Origin: Dendrophyllia cribrosa
Taxonomy: Eukaryota; Cnidaria; Anthozoa; Scleractinia; Dendrophylliidae
Direction: 5' to 3'
Assembly: GCA_024195265.1 (NCBI GenBank)
Contig: JAJLRJ010000003.1
Location: forward strand, 31,939,143 to 32,003,142
Length of the DNA: 64,000 nt
The notes beneath the pieces are model-generated. The model was not told the origin of the DNA, did no database searches, and saw only the letters and a program-made list of their open reading frames with translations. Both the position numbers and the translations under genes were made by a program. Positions 47,332-57,690 of this stretch are shown one piece after another; positions within the stretch are counted from its first letter, which is position 1, and each line of letters starts with the position of its first letter.

Positions 47332-47876
47332 CAGTGGAACCCCGCCATACGACCACCCCGTTAATACGACCACCCCGTTATTACGACCACTTTTTTGTGG
47401 CCCGAACAAAAGCCCACTCATTTTCATATCTGAAAACCCCGTTAATCCGACCACCCCGTTATTACGACCAACGACCACCTTTTGGAGTCCTCAATCGTTA
47501 TTTTCTTTATAAAATTACCCCGTTAATACGACCAGTCAAATTGCCTGGTGAGGCTGCTGAACGAAAACGGACACAATCTGACAAACAATAACGCATTAAT
47601 ATTTTATTGCATGGTTTTAGGCAAAGGTGTTAGTGGTGAGCATGTTCAATTGATATGACATCCGGCAAATTGCAGTGTTCCGTAAATTGCGGTTGTAAGG
47701 TTGTTAATTAACTGCAAAAAGGTTGATTTATAGCGCAATTAAAGGTATACATGTAGTAGAATGTAGTTTGTAGTTTGTTGCACCATAATTTGACCCTACC
47801 CCGTTAATACGACCACCCCGTTAATACGACCAAATTTCCATGGCCCGAAGGTGGTCGTATTAACGGGGTTCCACTG
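47332..47876. mobile_element. 545-bp pogo/Tigger-like MITE inside the receptor gene
   Basis: It begins CAGTGGAACCCCGCCATACG and ends ATTAACGGGGTTCCACTG, with TA at 47330-47331 and 47877-47878. CCCCGTTAATACGACCA is repeated several times inside. It interrupts the loop after TM4 (receptor residue about 171). Confidence 0.85.
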
Positions 47877-48299
47877 TACGTTGTAACCGTTTGGTATGGC
47901 TATGCAGCTGTATCATTTTGTCTAGTAATATCGATTTTGTCTTACACGAAGATTTTCTTTACTCTCCGTCATAATCAGAATCGAGTACAAAACCATGTTC
48001 ACCAGGAACAAACGAGTCAGACAATTCCACTAAACTTAACTCAGTACAGAAAAGCTGTTTCCAGCGCACTGTGGGTACAGTTGACATTAGTTGTTTGTTG
48101 TCTACCATACGTTGTAGTAGAAGCTATGAGGACGGAAAGAGGATTGTCCTTTTCCGTTTATCTTACTCGTAAAGTTGCAGATACTTCAATTTGTTTAAAC
48201 TCTGCATTAAACCCGATACTCTATTGTTGGAAGATCCGTGAAGTGAGACAAGCAGTGAGAAAGACAATCAGACAACGTCTGCAATGTTCATCGAGTTAA

Positions 48300-49860
48300 T
48301 TCATTTCACAAATTCTTTGCTCAGTCTGATCAAAGAGGAACACACCAAGTTTTACATTTTGATTACTTAGTATTAGTCATTTTGTGCTGGAGCCTTTTGC
48401 GCCAGGGGAATATAAAAAAAACACAGCCCTCGGGGATGCTAACCTAAATCTCATTACTTTTATTTTATTATTTAATTAACGTTTATATGGAGATAAAACC
48501 TCGGAGAGCTAATAAAGCAAAACTTCAATATTTCGGCTTGACACTGTCCCGTTAATCTTGCCTTGCATTAGAGTAGCTGATGACACTACCGGGCGGAATT
48601 ATCGAAAGTCTTAAAATACTAATGGCTTCTTTATTTGTTTCTCAGTATTCAAGTTCATGTCTTCTTATCTGAGTTGTCATTTGCTTCATGACAATTAATA
48701 ACAGGATAGCATTTTGACTAAAAGGTTTTCCCTGGTAGTTCTTCTTCTATATTACTTTTTTTTATTTCTCCTCATTATGGGAAGCTGCCAGTCTGTTTTT
48801 GTTTAGTTTATTTATTTATTTATTTTTCTGACCACTTACCTTAAAAGCTCCTAGTCAAATTTAGTTCGCAAAAGTTTATTTATTAAGAAAACAAGTAATT
48901 AAAGATTTCTTCCTGAGATGATCCATCTTGTTGTTCCATAACTTTAAAATCGCACTTTCGGATAATGTCATTTATTTTTAGTAAGAATAGCAAACAAGAG
49001 AAAAGGCGCCATATTGTCTCTTTTGTTTGTTTCGAAAGCGCTATCAAAGTAGCAAATCATAACAAGATTGTGGAAATTTCCTGAAATTTCAGTTCTATTT
49101 CTAGTTTGCAAATCGTACACAAAGAGTCGGCTAACGATTAGAGGTTTTATGTTTCTTGTTCGAAAATTATAGATGACGAGCCAGTGTCTTTTCAGAAAAA
49201 AATAGACAATAAAGTACAAAAAAATTAATAAGCAGATGTTGGCTGAATATTAGCCACGGAAGTGGCCGCTTTTGATTATTTTCTTAATTAGTTGAGATTA
49301 GTGAAGGAACTAAAGTGCGTAAGGTGCACAGTTCGCGCCAATAGGAGAGTGATGCGTTTCATTGCATGGAGATTTTCATTTAATGGGAAACCATCAATAC
49401 TATGGCACATTTTAAAACTGGTTCCGCATCCTTACATTCTTAATATGTGACTTTAAGGAAGAAATCGGGTAACCGATAAGTATAGTTAATATAATTATTT
49501 TGTGTGGTTATAACTAACAGAAACGCCTAGCGACCAAAAACCATAAAATTTCTTTATTTGTCATAAAGCTCTTTTATGTTTCATAAAAGTAACCACTGGC
49601 TTATCATCCTCTGTTTGAGGGCTTTATGCTTTTATAGTGGCTGTAGGTATGAATGTCAGCTAGTCATCCGCCGTTTAATTTGTTTTAGCATCAGCTCGTT
49701 TAGATAACTAGTTGCAAAGTACATTACGCAAACAAAATGAAAAACCAACGAGCTATGCAACTCAAGGACGTTTTACGAGATGGGGAACGGAAGGAAGAAT
49801 ACCTACTTAATTTGAATGGAATTAATTACTCAAATATTTTTTTCTGGTGTCATGAAACCG
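48300..49860. repeat. Inter-receptor segment, duplicated at 50990-52850
   Basis: Long stretches align with 50990-52850, for example CTGGAGCCTTTTGCG, GCACAGTTCGCGCCAATAGG and CGAGCTATGCAACTCAAGGA against its counterpart. It marks one unit of the + strand tandem duplication. I see no gene besides possible 3' UTR of the upstream receptor and promoter of the next. Confidence 0.7.
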
Positions 49861-49966
49861 CGCTATAAATATAGTGCGTGTTGTACTTTTTTGCAGTAAA
49901 ATGAGCTTGAAAAATGTTACGCTATAAATATTGTACATGTTATACTTGCATTACAGTAAAATAACC
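49861..49966 (+). promoter_or_regulatory. TATA-box promoter of the intact + strand receptor, locally duplicated
   Basis: CGCTATAAATAT occurs at 49861 and again at 49920. Each is followed after about 30 bases by a TTGCAGTAAAAT / TTACAGTAAAAT motif and then an ATG. Of the two 60-base units, the second leads to the gene start; the first retains an ATG opening a nine-codon frame (ATGAGCTTG...TAA) upstream. Confidence 0.5.
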
Positions 49967-50947
49967 ATGACAAATTTTACTCAAGATAAACTCGATTTGA
50001 AGTCTTTGGAACTGCATTGCTCAGTTGGAATAAAAGGGGGAATACGACATCAGCTGATAGGCCTTATTGCCCTTAACATTTTTCTTTCAATAACTGCTTT
50101 TCTGGGGAATAGTCTGATCCTAGTTGCTCTTCACAAGGAGTCCTCTCTTCATCCGCCGTCCAAACTCTTGTTTCGCTGTCTGGCAACAACTGATCTGTTC
50201 GTGGGTCTTATTTCGGAGCCGATATATGTTGTCTATTTGATTTCGGTGGCAAATGAACGATGGAATATTTGCTACTACTCTTTGACCTCGAGTTTTGTTA
50301 CGGGCAGTTTTTTGTGTTTAGTGTCTTTGTTGACACTGGCTGCAATAAGCGTGGACAGACTTCTCGCCCTCTTGTTGGGGCTCAGATACAGACAAGTCGT
50401 TACTTTGAAGCGAACATATGTAGTTGTAACTGTTTTGTGGGTTGTGTCAATTGTTGGGACGTTTATGTACTTTTGGAGCTACATTGTAACTGTTTGGTAT
50501 GGCTATGCAGCTGTATCATTATGTCTAGTAATATCGATTTTGTCTTACACGAAGATTTTTTTCACTCTTCGTCATAATCAGAATCAAGTACAAAACCATG
50601 TTCACCAGGAACAACCGAGCCAGACAATTCCACTGAACATAGCTCGGTACAGAAAAGCTGTTTCCAGCGCAGTATGGCTGCAGTTGATATTAGTTGTTTG
50701 TTATCTACCATACGTTGTAGTGAAATCTTTGAGGACGGAAGTAGAATTGTCCTCTTCCCTTTATCTTACTCGTAAAGTTGCAGATACTTTAATTTGTTTA
50801 AACTCGACATTAAACCCGATATTCTATTGCTGGAAGAGCAGTGAAGTGAGACAAGCAGTGAAGGATACAATCAGAAAACTTCTGCAATGTTCAGCGAGTG
50901 AAGTCATTGACAAATTCTGTGCTCAGTCTTGTAAAAGAGGAACATGA
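49967..50947 (+). CDS. Rhodopsin-type (class A) GPCR, intact, intronless
   Basis: A 326-residue plasma-membrane receptor; ligand unknown. Approximate helices: TM1 31-56 (FLGNSLILV, Asn48), TM2 70-92 (LATTD, Asp76), TM3 104-128, TM4 150-171, TM5 176-198, TM6 232-252 (VCYLPYV), TM7 268-288 (NSTLNPIFYCWK, NPxxY at 283-287). The DRY box is DRL (130-132), and the second outer loop is very short and lacks a Cys. Asn3-Phe-Thr is a glycosylation site at the outer N-terminus. The short loop recalls the melanocortin/adenosine-like branch, but I would not assign a ligand. Start chosen at 49967 because all paralogues begin at the equivalent ATG just after a conserved TGCAG/TACAG motif; an in-frame ATG at 49937 would add ten residues. 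Confidence 0.9.
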   Translation: MTNFTQDKLDLKSLELHCSVGIKGGIRHQLIGLIALNIFLSITAFLGNSLILVALHKESSLHPPSKLLFRCLATTDLFVGLISEPIYVVYLISVANERWNICYYSLTSSFVTGSFLCLVSLLTLAAISVDRLLALLLGLRYRQVVTLKRTYVVVTVLWVVSIVGTFMYFWSYIVTVWYGYAAVSLCLVISILSYTKIFFTLRHNQNQVQNHVHQEQPSQTIPLNIARYRKAVSSAVWLQLILVVCYLPYVVVKSLRTEVELSSSLYLTRKVADTLICLNSTLNPIFYCWKSSEVRQAVKDTIRKLLQCSASEVIDKFCAQSCKRGT

Positions 50948-50989
50948 TTAGTTTATTTAATGTTATTCATGAGGCAACAAAACATTTAT

Positions 50990-52850
50990 TTTAAAGATCT
51001 ATTTTGTACTGGAGCCTTTTGCGTCAGGGAAACATAAGCAGACACAGCTTTGAGGGATACCAACGTTCTACGGAAGATGTGACTTTCCTTTCTAAATATC
51101 CTGAATTTTATAATGGAGATAAAACCTCGAAGAAGTAATAAATCGAAATTTCGATATTTCTGCGGGATACCGTCCCTTTCTGCGGAATACCGTCCCTTTC
51201 TGCAGGATACCGTCCCTTTCTGTAGGATACCGTCCCTTTCTGCAGGATACCGTCCCTTTCTGCGGGATACCGTCGCTTTCTGCAGGATACCGTCCCTTTC
51301 TGCGGGATACCGTCCCTTTCTGCAGGATACTGTCCCTTTCTGCGGGATACCGTCCCTTTCTGCAGGATACCGTCCCTTTTCTGCAGGATACCGTTCCTTT
51401 CTGCGGGATACCGTCCCTTTCTGCAGGATACCGTCCTTTTCTGCAGGATACCGTCCTTTTCTGCAGGATACCGTCCCTTTCTGCAGGATACCGTCCCTTT
51501 CTGCAGGATACCGTCCCTTTCTGCGGGATACCATCCCTTCTTGTCTTGCATTAGAGTACAGCCGATAACATTTGGCGGAAATAACTGAAGTCTTAAAATA
51601 ATATTGGCTAATTTGTCTCTCAGTATTCAAGTTCACTGATGTTTTCTTAGTAAATAATTATCTGAGTTGTCATTTGCTTTATGTAATTAATAACAGGAGC
51701 TGCATTTTGACTAAAAAGTTTTCCTTGTTAGCTTGTTTTAATATTATTTATTTGTTTGACCTCATTATGGAAACCTGTCATGTCTGGGTTTTTTTACGAC
51801 TAACCTTTAAGGCTCCTCCCAGTCAAATTTAGTTCGTCGAAAAGTTTTCAGTTTTAATGAATTAGAATTCATTATGAAAACAAGAAATAAAAGATTTCTT
51901 ACTGAGATGATCTATCCTGTTCTTCCATAACTTTAAAATCGCACTTTTGGATGAAGCAGTTAATTTGCAGTGAGAAAAGCAAACGGGAGAAAAGACATCA
52001 TGTTGTATTTTTTTGTTTGTTACGAAATCGCTATCTACGTAGCAAATCATAGCGAGATTTTGGAAATTTCCTGAAATTCGAGTTCTATTTCTAGTTTCGA
52101 ATTGTACACTAGGAGTCAGCTAATAATTGTAGGTTTTATGTTTCTTGATCGCAAATTATAGATGATCATCCAGTGTCTTTTCCGGGAAATAGGCAATAAA
52201 CTACAAAATTATCAATGAGGAGATGTTGGCTGAATATTAACCAAGGAAGTGGCCGCGTTTGACTATTTTCTTTATTAGTTGAGATTAGTGAAGGAACTAG
52301 AGTGCGTAAAGTGCACAGTTCGCGCCAATAGGTGAGTGATGCGTTTCCTTGCATGGAGATCTTTTTTTAATGGGAAACCATCTGTACTATGGCACATTTT
52401 AAAACTGGTTCCACACCCTTACATTCTTAATATGCGACGTTAAGGAAGGAATCGGGCAACCGTTAAGTCAAGTTAATATAATTACAACGTGTGGTTATAA
52501 CTAACGGAAACGCCTTGAGACCAAGAACCATAAAATTCCTTTATTTGTCATAAAGCTCATTTATGTTTCACATAGGAAACGACGAGCTTATCATCCTCTA
52601 TTTGAGGGCTTTATGCTTTATAATGGCTGTAGCTTATGAATGTCAGCTAATCGCCCTTCGTTTAATTCGTTTTACATCAGCTATTTTTGAAAACTAATTG
52701 CAAAATACATTACGCAAACAAAATGAAAAACCAAAGAGCTATGTAACGACGTTTTATGAGATGAGGAACGGAAGGAAAAACACCTAGTTAATTTTAATGG
52801 AATTAATTATTGAAATATTCTTTTTTTGGTGTCATGAACCGCGCTAAAAA
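50990..52850. repeat. Second copy of the inter-receptor segment
   Basis: Homologous to 48300-49860 and followed, like it, by a receptor start. The insertion of a 20-base minisatellite (51160-51540) is special to this copy. It contains no gene of its own. Confidence 0.7.
51160..51540. repeat. 20-base minisatellite, about 19 copies
   Basis: The unit is GATACCGTCCCTTTCTGCAG, with variants GCGG for GCAG and a few one-base changes; two units near 51380 and 51440 are slightly out of register. It lies in the 3' flank of the intact receptor. Because three units make 60 bases, it opens frames in several phases on both strands that encode nothing real. Confidence 0.95.
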
Positions 52851-52886
52851 ATTTAGTTTATGTTATACTTGCATTGCAGTAAACAG

Positions 52887-53416
52887 ATGACCGTGAACAA
52901 TTTTACTGAAGATGGATTCGATTTGAACTCTTTCGAACTGTATTGCTCAGTTGGAATAAATGGAAAATTACGCCATCAGCTGATAGGCCTTATAGCGCTT
53001 AACATTTTTCTCTCCATAACTGCATTTCTGGGTAACAGTCTGACCCTAGTTGCCCTTCACAAGGAGTCTTCTCTTCATCCGCGCCGTCCAAACTTTTGTT
53101 TCGCTGTCTGGCAACAACTGATCTGTTCGTCGGTCTTATTTTGGAGCCGATACATGTTGTCTATTTGATGTCGGTGGCAAATGAACGATGGATTACTTGC
53201 TACTACGCTTTGACCTCGTCTTTCGTTACGGCCAGATTTTTGTGTTTAGTGTCTTTGTTGACACTGGCTGTAATAAGTGTGGACAGACTTCTCACCCTGC
53301 TGTTGGGACGTTAATGTACTTTTGGAGCTACATTGTAACCGTTTGGTATGGCTATGCAGTTGTATCATTATGCCTGGTAATATCGATTTTGTCTTACACT
53401 GCGATCTTTCCGCAGG
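52887..53416 (+). pseudogene. Truncated GPCR pseudogene
   Basis: It starts MTVNNFTEDGFDLNSFELYC and follows the intact 49967 gene through TM1. A two-base GC insertion near 53083 (CATCCGCGCCGTCC) shifts the frame. A 79-bp deletion at about 53300 joins two copies of TTGTTGGG and removes the loop after TM3 and TM4. Homology ends just after TM5 at about 53416; TM6 and TM7 are absent. The TATA element of the paralogue is also changed here (GCTAAAAAATTTA). Confidence 0.85.
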
Positions 53417-53488
53417 TGCCCGCTTTTGTGTTTCTTACAAAGCTTCAATTTACTATCGGGTCTATCGCTATTATCGGGGGATCGTGAC

Positions 53489-53516
53489 TTTGGGGGGGGG
53501 GGGGGGGGGGGGGGGG
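53489..53516. repeat. Poly-G run
   Basis: A run of about 25 G after ATCGTGACTTT. It is likely unstable and error-prone in assembly. Confidence 0.85.
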
Positions 53517-53666
53517 TGGTTCGCTTCTTTCAGAGGGTCGCTACCTTCAGGGGGTCGTTATTTTCGGAACGGCTTTACGGTATTCATGAACGTTGATATG
53601 GCAATAAAACCTTAATGAAATAACAAACGGGCTGAAGTTGCTGGAGATTTTCGGTTAATCCTATCC

Positions 53667-54452
53667 CTATATAACCCCATACACAACACAACTAAAATAA
53701 TCAAAATAGGGCAAGACAAGTGCATTGTACATGATTTGCCTAGTTTCAAATGGAATAGTTGGGCTTAAACGCTTTAGGACCGATAAGCCTGCTGATACCT
53801 TCTTTGAAATTTCTTCAATATGTGCTTTCCATGTAAGATTTTCATCAACTGAGACTCCAAGGGACTTATAAACGGTCACCCTTTCAATGGGTGTGTTATC
53901 AACCTTAACTACAAAATTATTAGAAACCAAATCAAGTTTGGGGCGACTCCCAATCAACATGTATTTCGTTTTTTTGACGTTTAAAGTCAATTTATTCACC
54001 TTTAGCCATGTCTGAATTTTGTCTAAATCATACAATGTGCTGACACGCCATACCTGGTCTACCTGCCTTGTTTCATGGTTACAATTAATACACAGCATAA
54101 GATGCACAAGTGAATCATTTATTAGCTGCGAATTTCTTCTTGTTAATCGTATATGCCCGCAAGGACACTGGAAACGAAGCCGCTATTCATGCGGTTGTAG
54201 GCGTGAAGGCTTCTGTAAGCTTTATTGTGCGTTTGTATAAAAATTTAATATATCCAGCACAATGCAAGAAAGTAAATCCATCGATTCGACGGATGGAATG
54301 CTTTCCACACTTAACGTTTCGGCTGGGATAAGAAGCGGTTCAATGTCGCTGCCAGAACATTTTTCAAGATATCCACATTTTACCTTGCCGTCAAGATTTT
54401 AGCCATTATTTAACAGCATCGGCGGCTCGATTTCTGTTGTTTCAGTCACCAT
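53667..54452 (-). mobile_element. LINE retrotransposon remnant (end of reverse transcriptase plus possible ORF1 piece)
   Basis: On the - strand, 54107-53667 reads LDKIQTWLKVNKLTLNVKKT, KYMLIGSR, SLGVSVDENLTWKAHIEEIS and LPYFDYFSCVVYG, the C-terminal part of a CR1/Jockey-type LINE reverse transcriptase. Upstream the same frame continues, with three stops, back to an ATG at 54452: MVTETTEIEPPMLLNNG, CGYLEKCSGSDIEPLLIPAE and RFQCPCGHIRLTRRNSQLIN. This Cys-bearing part may be ORF1 joined to the RT end by an internal deletion, or a different gene fragment. The element is dead. It lies exactly between the + and - oriented receptors. Confidence 0.65.
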
Positions 54453-54655
54453 TGTGGTTACGTCAGTCCTCCAACTTGGCCGCCGGTAATTTTGTGAAGT
54501 CATCCGCACACAAACACTATTTCATAGCTTTTGACTACGTACACCCATCCTAACGATTAGCTAAATACTAGAAGTATCAACACAAGTGAAATGTGAAGTT
54601 AAACGTCTTTAGTTATTTAGCTCTAAAAGTCAGAATATAACTTGATATGAATGAC

Positions 54656-55597
54656 TTAAGTAGCTGAACAACAAAATTCTTTGATTGTGTCCTTAACTGC
54701 TTCTTTCACTTCCCTGATCTTCCAGCAATAGAGTATCGGGTTTAAAGACGAGTTTAGGAAAACTAAAGTCACTGTTAATTCCTTAACAATGTAAGCGGAT
54801 GAAGATAGTCCACTTTTAGTCATCAAAGCATCTGAAATAACATATGGTAGATAACAAATAACTAATGTTGACTGCACCCACAGTGCACTAGACACTGCTT
54901 TTCTGTACCGTTCGGCATGTATGTTCAGTGTACTCGTCTGGCTGTGTTGTTCTTGATGCCTTGGTACTTGAGCCTTTTTATGACGGAGAGTGAGGAAAAT
55001 CTTTGTGTAAGAGAAAACTGAGGTTACTAGACAGAGCGGTATACCTATATAGGCATACCAAAAGGTTATACGGTCATTCCAAAAGTACATTGTTGTAGCG
55101 ACAATTGCTACAATCCACAGAAGAGCTACAGCTACATATGTTCGCCTTAAAGTTACAACGTGCCTGTATCTTAGACCCAATAACAGGGCAAGAAGTCTGT
55201 CCACGCTTATTGTGGTCACTGTGAACAAAGACACTGAGGCCAAAATATAACCCACTAGGAAACTTGAAAGCGATGTGTAGCGACAAATGATCCAACTTTC
55301 GTTTACCACAGATATCAAATTAAAAACAAAGAGTGGTTCTGAAATAAGACCAGCGAAGAGATCCGTGGTTGCCAGACAGAGGAACAAGAGTTTATTTGGC
55401 GGATGAAGTGAAGACTTGCGAAGGGCAACTAGTATCAGAGTATTCACCAGAAATGCAGTAATGGACAGAACAATGTTTAGCGCTATTAGACCTGTCAGCC
55501 AGTTGTGTAGTCCAGTTAATTCTGCTGGAGAGCAAAACAGATGTACAAATGATTTCGACTGGTCTCCATTCTCAGTAAAGTTCACTGTGATAGTCAT
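54656..55597 (-). CDS. Rhodopsin-type (class A) GPCR, intact, intronless
   Basis: A 313-residue seven-helix receptor on the - strand. Motifs: Asn6-Phe-Thr glycosylation site, TM1 FLVN (Gly replaced by Val before the conserved Asn52), LATTD in TM2 (75-79), SVDRLLALLLGLRY after TM3 (DRL at 133-135), Trp161 in TM4, ICYLPYV in TM6 (247-253), NSSLNPILYCWK in TM7 (NPILY 286-290). There is a charged first outer loop (NESWIICRY) and a very short second outer loop (WNDRITFW). It starts at the ATG directly after GTATTGCAGTGCA. It is about 90 percent identical by eye to the gene at 60161 and clearly related to the + strand receptors. Ligand unknown. Confidence 0.9.
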   Translation of the reverse strand: MTITVNFTENGDQSKSFVHLFCSPAELTGLHNWLTGLIALNIVLSITAFLVNTLILVALRKSSLHPPNKLLFLCLATTDLFAGLISEPLFVFNLISVVNESWIICRYTSLSSFLVGYILASVSLFTVTTISVDRLLALLLGLRYRHVVTLRRTYVAVALLWIVAIVATTMYFWNDRITFWYAYIGIPLCLVTSVFSYTKIFLTLRHKKAQVPRHQEQHSQTSTLNIHAERYRKAVSSALWVQSTLVICYLPYVISDALMTKSGLSSSAYIVKELTVTLVFLNSSLNPILYCWKIREVKEAVKDTIKEFCCSAT

Positions 55598-55699
55598 TGC
55601 ACTGCAATACACAGCGTGTGGACTGTGGTATGTTGTGAACTGTCGTAAATTGTACACTGCAGCATGCACTAAGTTGTATTCCTAGCTCGTCTTCATGGC

Positions 55700-57690
55700 A
55701 ATGGAAACCTTTAGTTAACAAGCAGGTGTCTTTTTCCTATTTCCAACTTATTGTGATCGCTCTTTGATGTCTGTTTGCGTGAATGATAAACCAAACGACG
55801 TATAACAACTCAATACTGATTCACGAAATCCGCCTGCTGTCTGTTTTGGGAAATAATAATAACCAGTAAATACGTGACACATGAAATAGCTGACAAGAAA
55901 TATAACTTATTTGAAAAAACGATATCAAACTTGTCACAAAAATAGCGAATAAACAATGAAAACTGTCTCTTTTAACATTTGTCGTTAGAATGACTTTCCT
56001 CGTTAAACATTTGCTTTATATCATGCCGCAAAGTTTATTTGGACAATTATTCCGCGATCAAATTCAGAGATCCATTTTATGGAAGATGCATATTTTAATT
56101 CACCTGTAGGCGGTTTTTCGTTATGAGCTTATTAATCACCCACATACGAAATAAAAACATGTCAAGTCACCTTGGTTCTCCGGTTTTGGTTTTTCGTTAT
56201 GAGCTTATTAATCACCCACATACGAAATAAAAACATGTCAAGTCACCTTGGTTCTCCGGTTTTTAAACATGCGACAAATAATAGAAAAGGATATAAACTA
56301 CGCGAACATTTGACTTACCTTTCCAGTATTTTATCGCTATTCCAAGGGAAGTGCACGAAATTTACAGCGTAGTTTCAGGACGTCGAATACCTTTATAAAA
56401 ACAGAAAAACGAACCAAATATTATAAAAGTAAAAGTAAATTTACCACATTTATGATATTCAGACTGTACAATTTATGTTAAGTATTCATTTAGTTTGTTA
56501 TCTTTTATAGCGTAGAAACTCTTGTGAGGTATTCACCTGCTTATGTTTGCTTTGGGAGCAAAACATATAGCAGAAATTGAACTAAGGTATCTCATTTTCA
56601 TTCGTTGAGAAATCATAAGTTGTAATAAACCGAGTTGTTGCAAAATGTAAAGACTACATTATTAAGCGACATACGACATAGCGATATCGGTCCGCTTTGA
56701 TCACGAATTGTGACCGATGAATACGTACAACTTGCGTCGCAACGAAGTTACGAGACAAGTTGCACGGAACATTTCCTATGACGTAGACTGAAGCCTGTGC
56801 TCAAATGCACTATGTAAATTGCATTTATGGCTGATTCGAGCCATGTTCGGAGGTTACTCCTTGGATTCTCATTTTTCAAATTTCAATTCGCTCTGGATAA
56901 TGGAAACTTGCATGAGAACTGCCTGGATGAGATGCAGCTTTCTGTCTGTCCAATTATCTTGAATTGTCTTTTTTTATGTTTATTGCGAAGAAATTTAAAA
57001 TCTAATACATAATAATCAGAATTATTATTCGATGTGTAAAAAAACGCTCTCATAATAAAGTATAGACTTGTGAGCATACAAACACATTTAAACAAAGAGA
57101 AAGACAACTAGATAATTTCCATTGAAGACATTTTGTTCTATGATGAACGATAAGGTGTCTCGTTGATTACTCTTACGCTTATCTCAATGTTTTAAACAAA
57201 CGAAACGATCGGATGTCAATCAAGTAAATTTCCTGCTCAAAACCAATAAATCGCTATAAGTAGACCACTAATTAGGCATGAGTCAACATTTACATAAAGG
57301 ACACTTTTTCTCAGCTCCATTTCTCCGATATGTTTTGCTTCTAAAGCAAACATAAGCAGCTGAATAATTCACAAGAGTTTCTGTGTCATAGAAGATGACA
57401 AACGAAATGAATAATAAACATAAACTGTACAGTCTGAATATCATAAATATGATAAATTTTACTTTTACTTTTCTAAGATTTGAGATTGCTTTTCTGTTTG
57501 TTTTTTGTTTTGTTTATAACATTTAAACCGGCATAAAGGTTTTTGATGACCTGAATCCACGATGTAAATTATGTGCACTTTATATTTGTCTTTCATTTGA
57601 ATAGCGATAAAATACTGGAAAGATAAGTAAAATGCCGTCGTAGTTTATATCTTATTCTTGGTTTGCTCTTAATAATCAAAATTCAGAAGC
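55700..57690. repeat. Upstream flank of the 54656 receptor, duplicated at 61180-63790
   Basis: It aligns over most of its length with 61180-63790 (for example CATTTTATGGAAGATGCATA, CCAGTATTTTATCGCTATTC, GGCTGATTCGAGCCATGTTC). Differences include a local duplication at 56113-56262, an inverted 37-base piece at 56776-56812 and absence of the two MITEs found in the other copy. No gene is seen. Confidence 0.75.
56113..56262. repeat. Direct tandem duplication of about 75 bases
   Basis: TTTTTCGTTATGAGCTTATT ... CACCTTGGTTCTCCGGTTTT is present twice in a row with no differences that I can see. The homologous place in the other segment (about 61630-61702) has it once, so the duplication is later than the segment copy. 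Confidence 0.85.

Larger units (their letters stand above)
46657..48299 (+). pseudogene. Class A GPCR gene broken by two transposon insertions, otherwise open
   Basis: Coding blocks are 46657-46773, 46937-47331 and 47879-48299. Together they are 933 bases, 311 codons with the stop, without any frameshift or stop. Block 1 gives MENVTKHGRKLSLELYCAAE... to TM1. Block 2 holds FLGNTLILVAL, LATTDL, SVDRLLALLLGLRY and TM4. Block 3 holds TM5, VVCCLPYV (TM6) and NSALNPILYCWK (TM7). The interruptions are a 154-bp MITE with 9-base target duplication and a 545-bp TA-flanked pogo-like MITE. As it stands no full receptor can be made. Lack of other lesions implies recent disruption. Closest relative: the intact gene at 49967. 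Confidence 0.85.

Noticed and set aside
49931..49966. Longer N-terminus for the receptor starting upstream of 49967
   Set aside because: The added residues translate the TATA/TACAG region; paralogues show conservation of the ATG at 49967 and not of the extension. The same reasoning applies to the - strand genes, whose longer frames open at GTG or TTG.
51160..51540. CRISPR-like array
   Set aside because: Units are contiguous with no spacers, in animal nuclear DNA; it is a minisatellite.
51108..51636. Long open frames (147-216 codons) on both strands over the 20-base array
   Set aside because: They exist because 20-base units repeat every 60 bases without a stop; no start context, homology or non-repeat part supports a protein.
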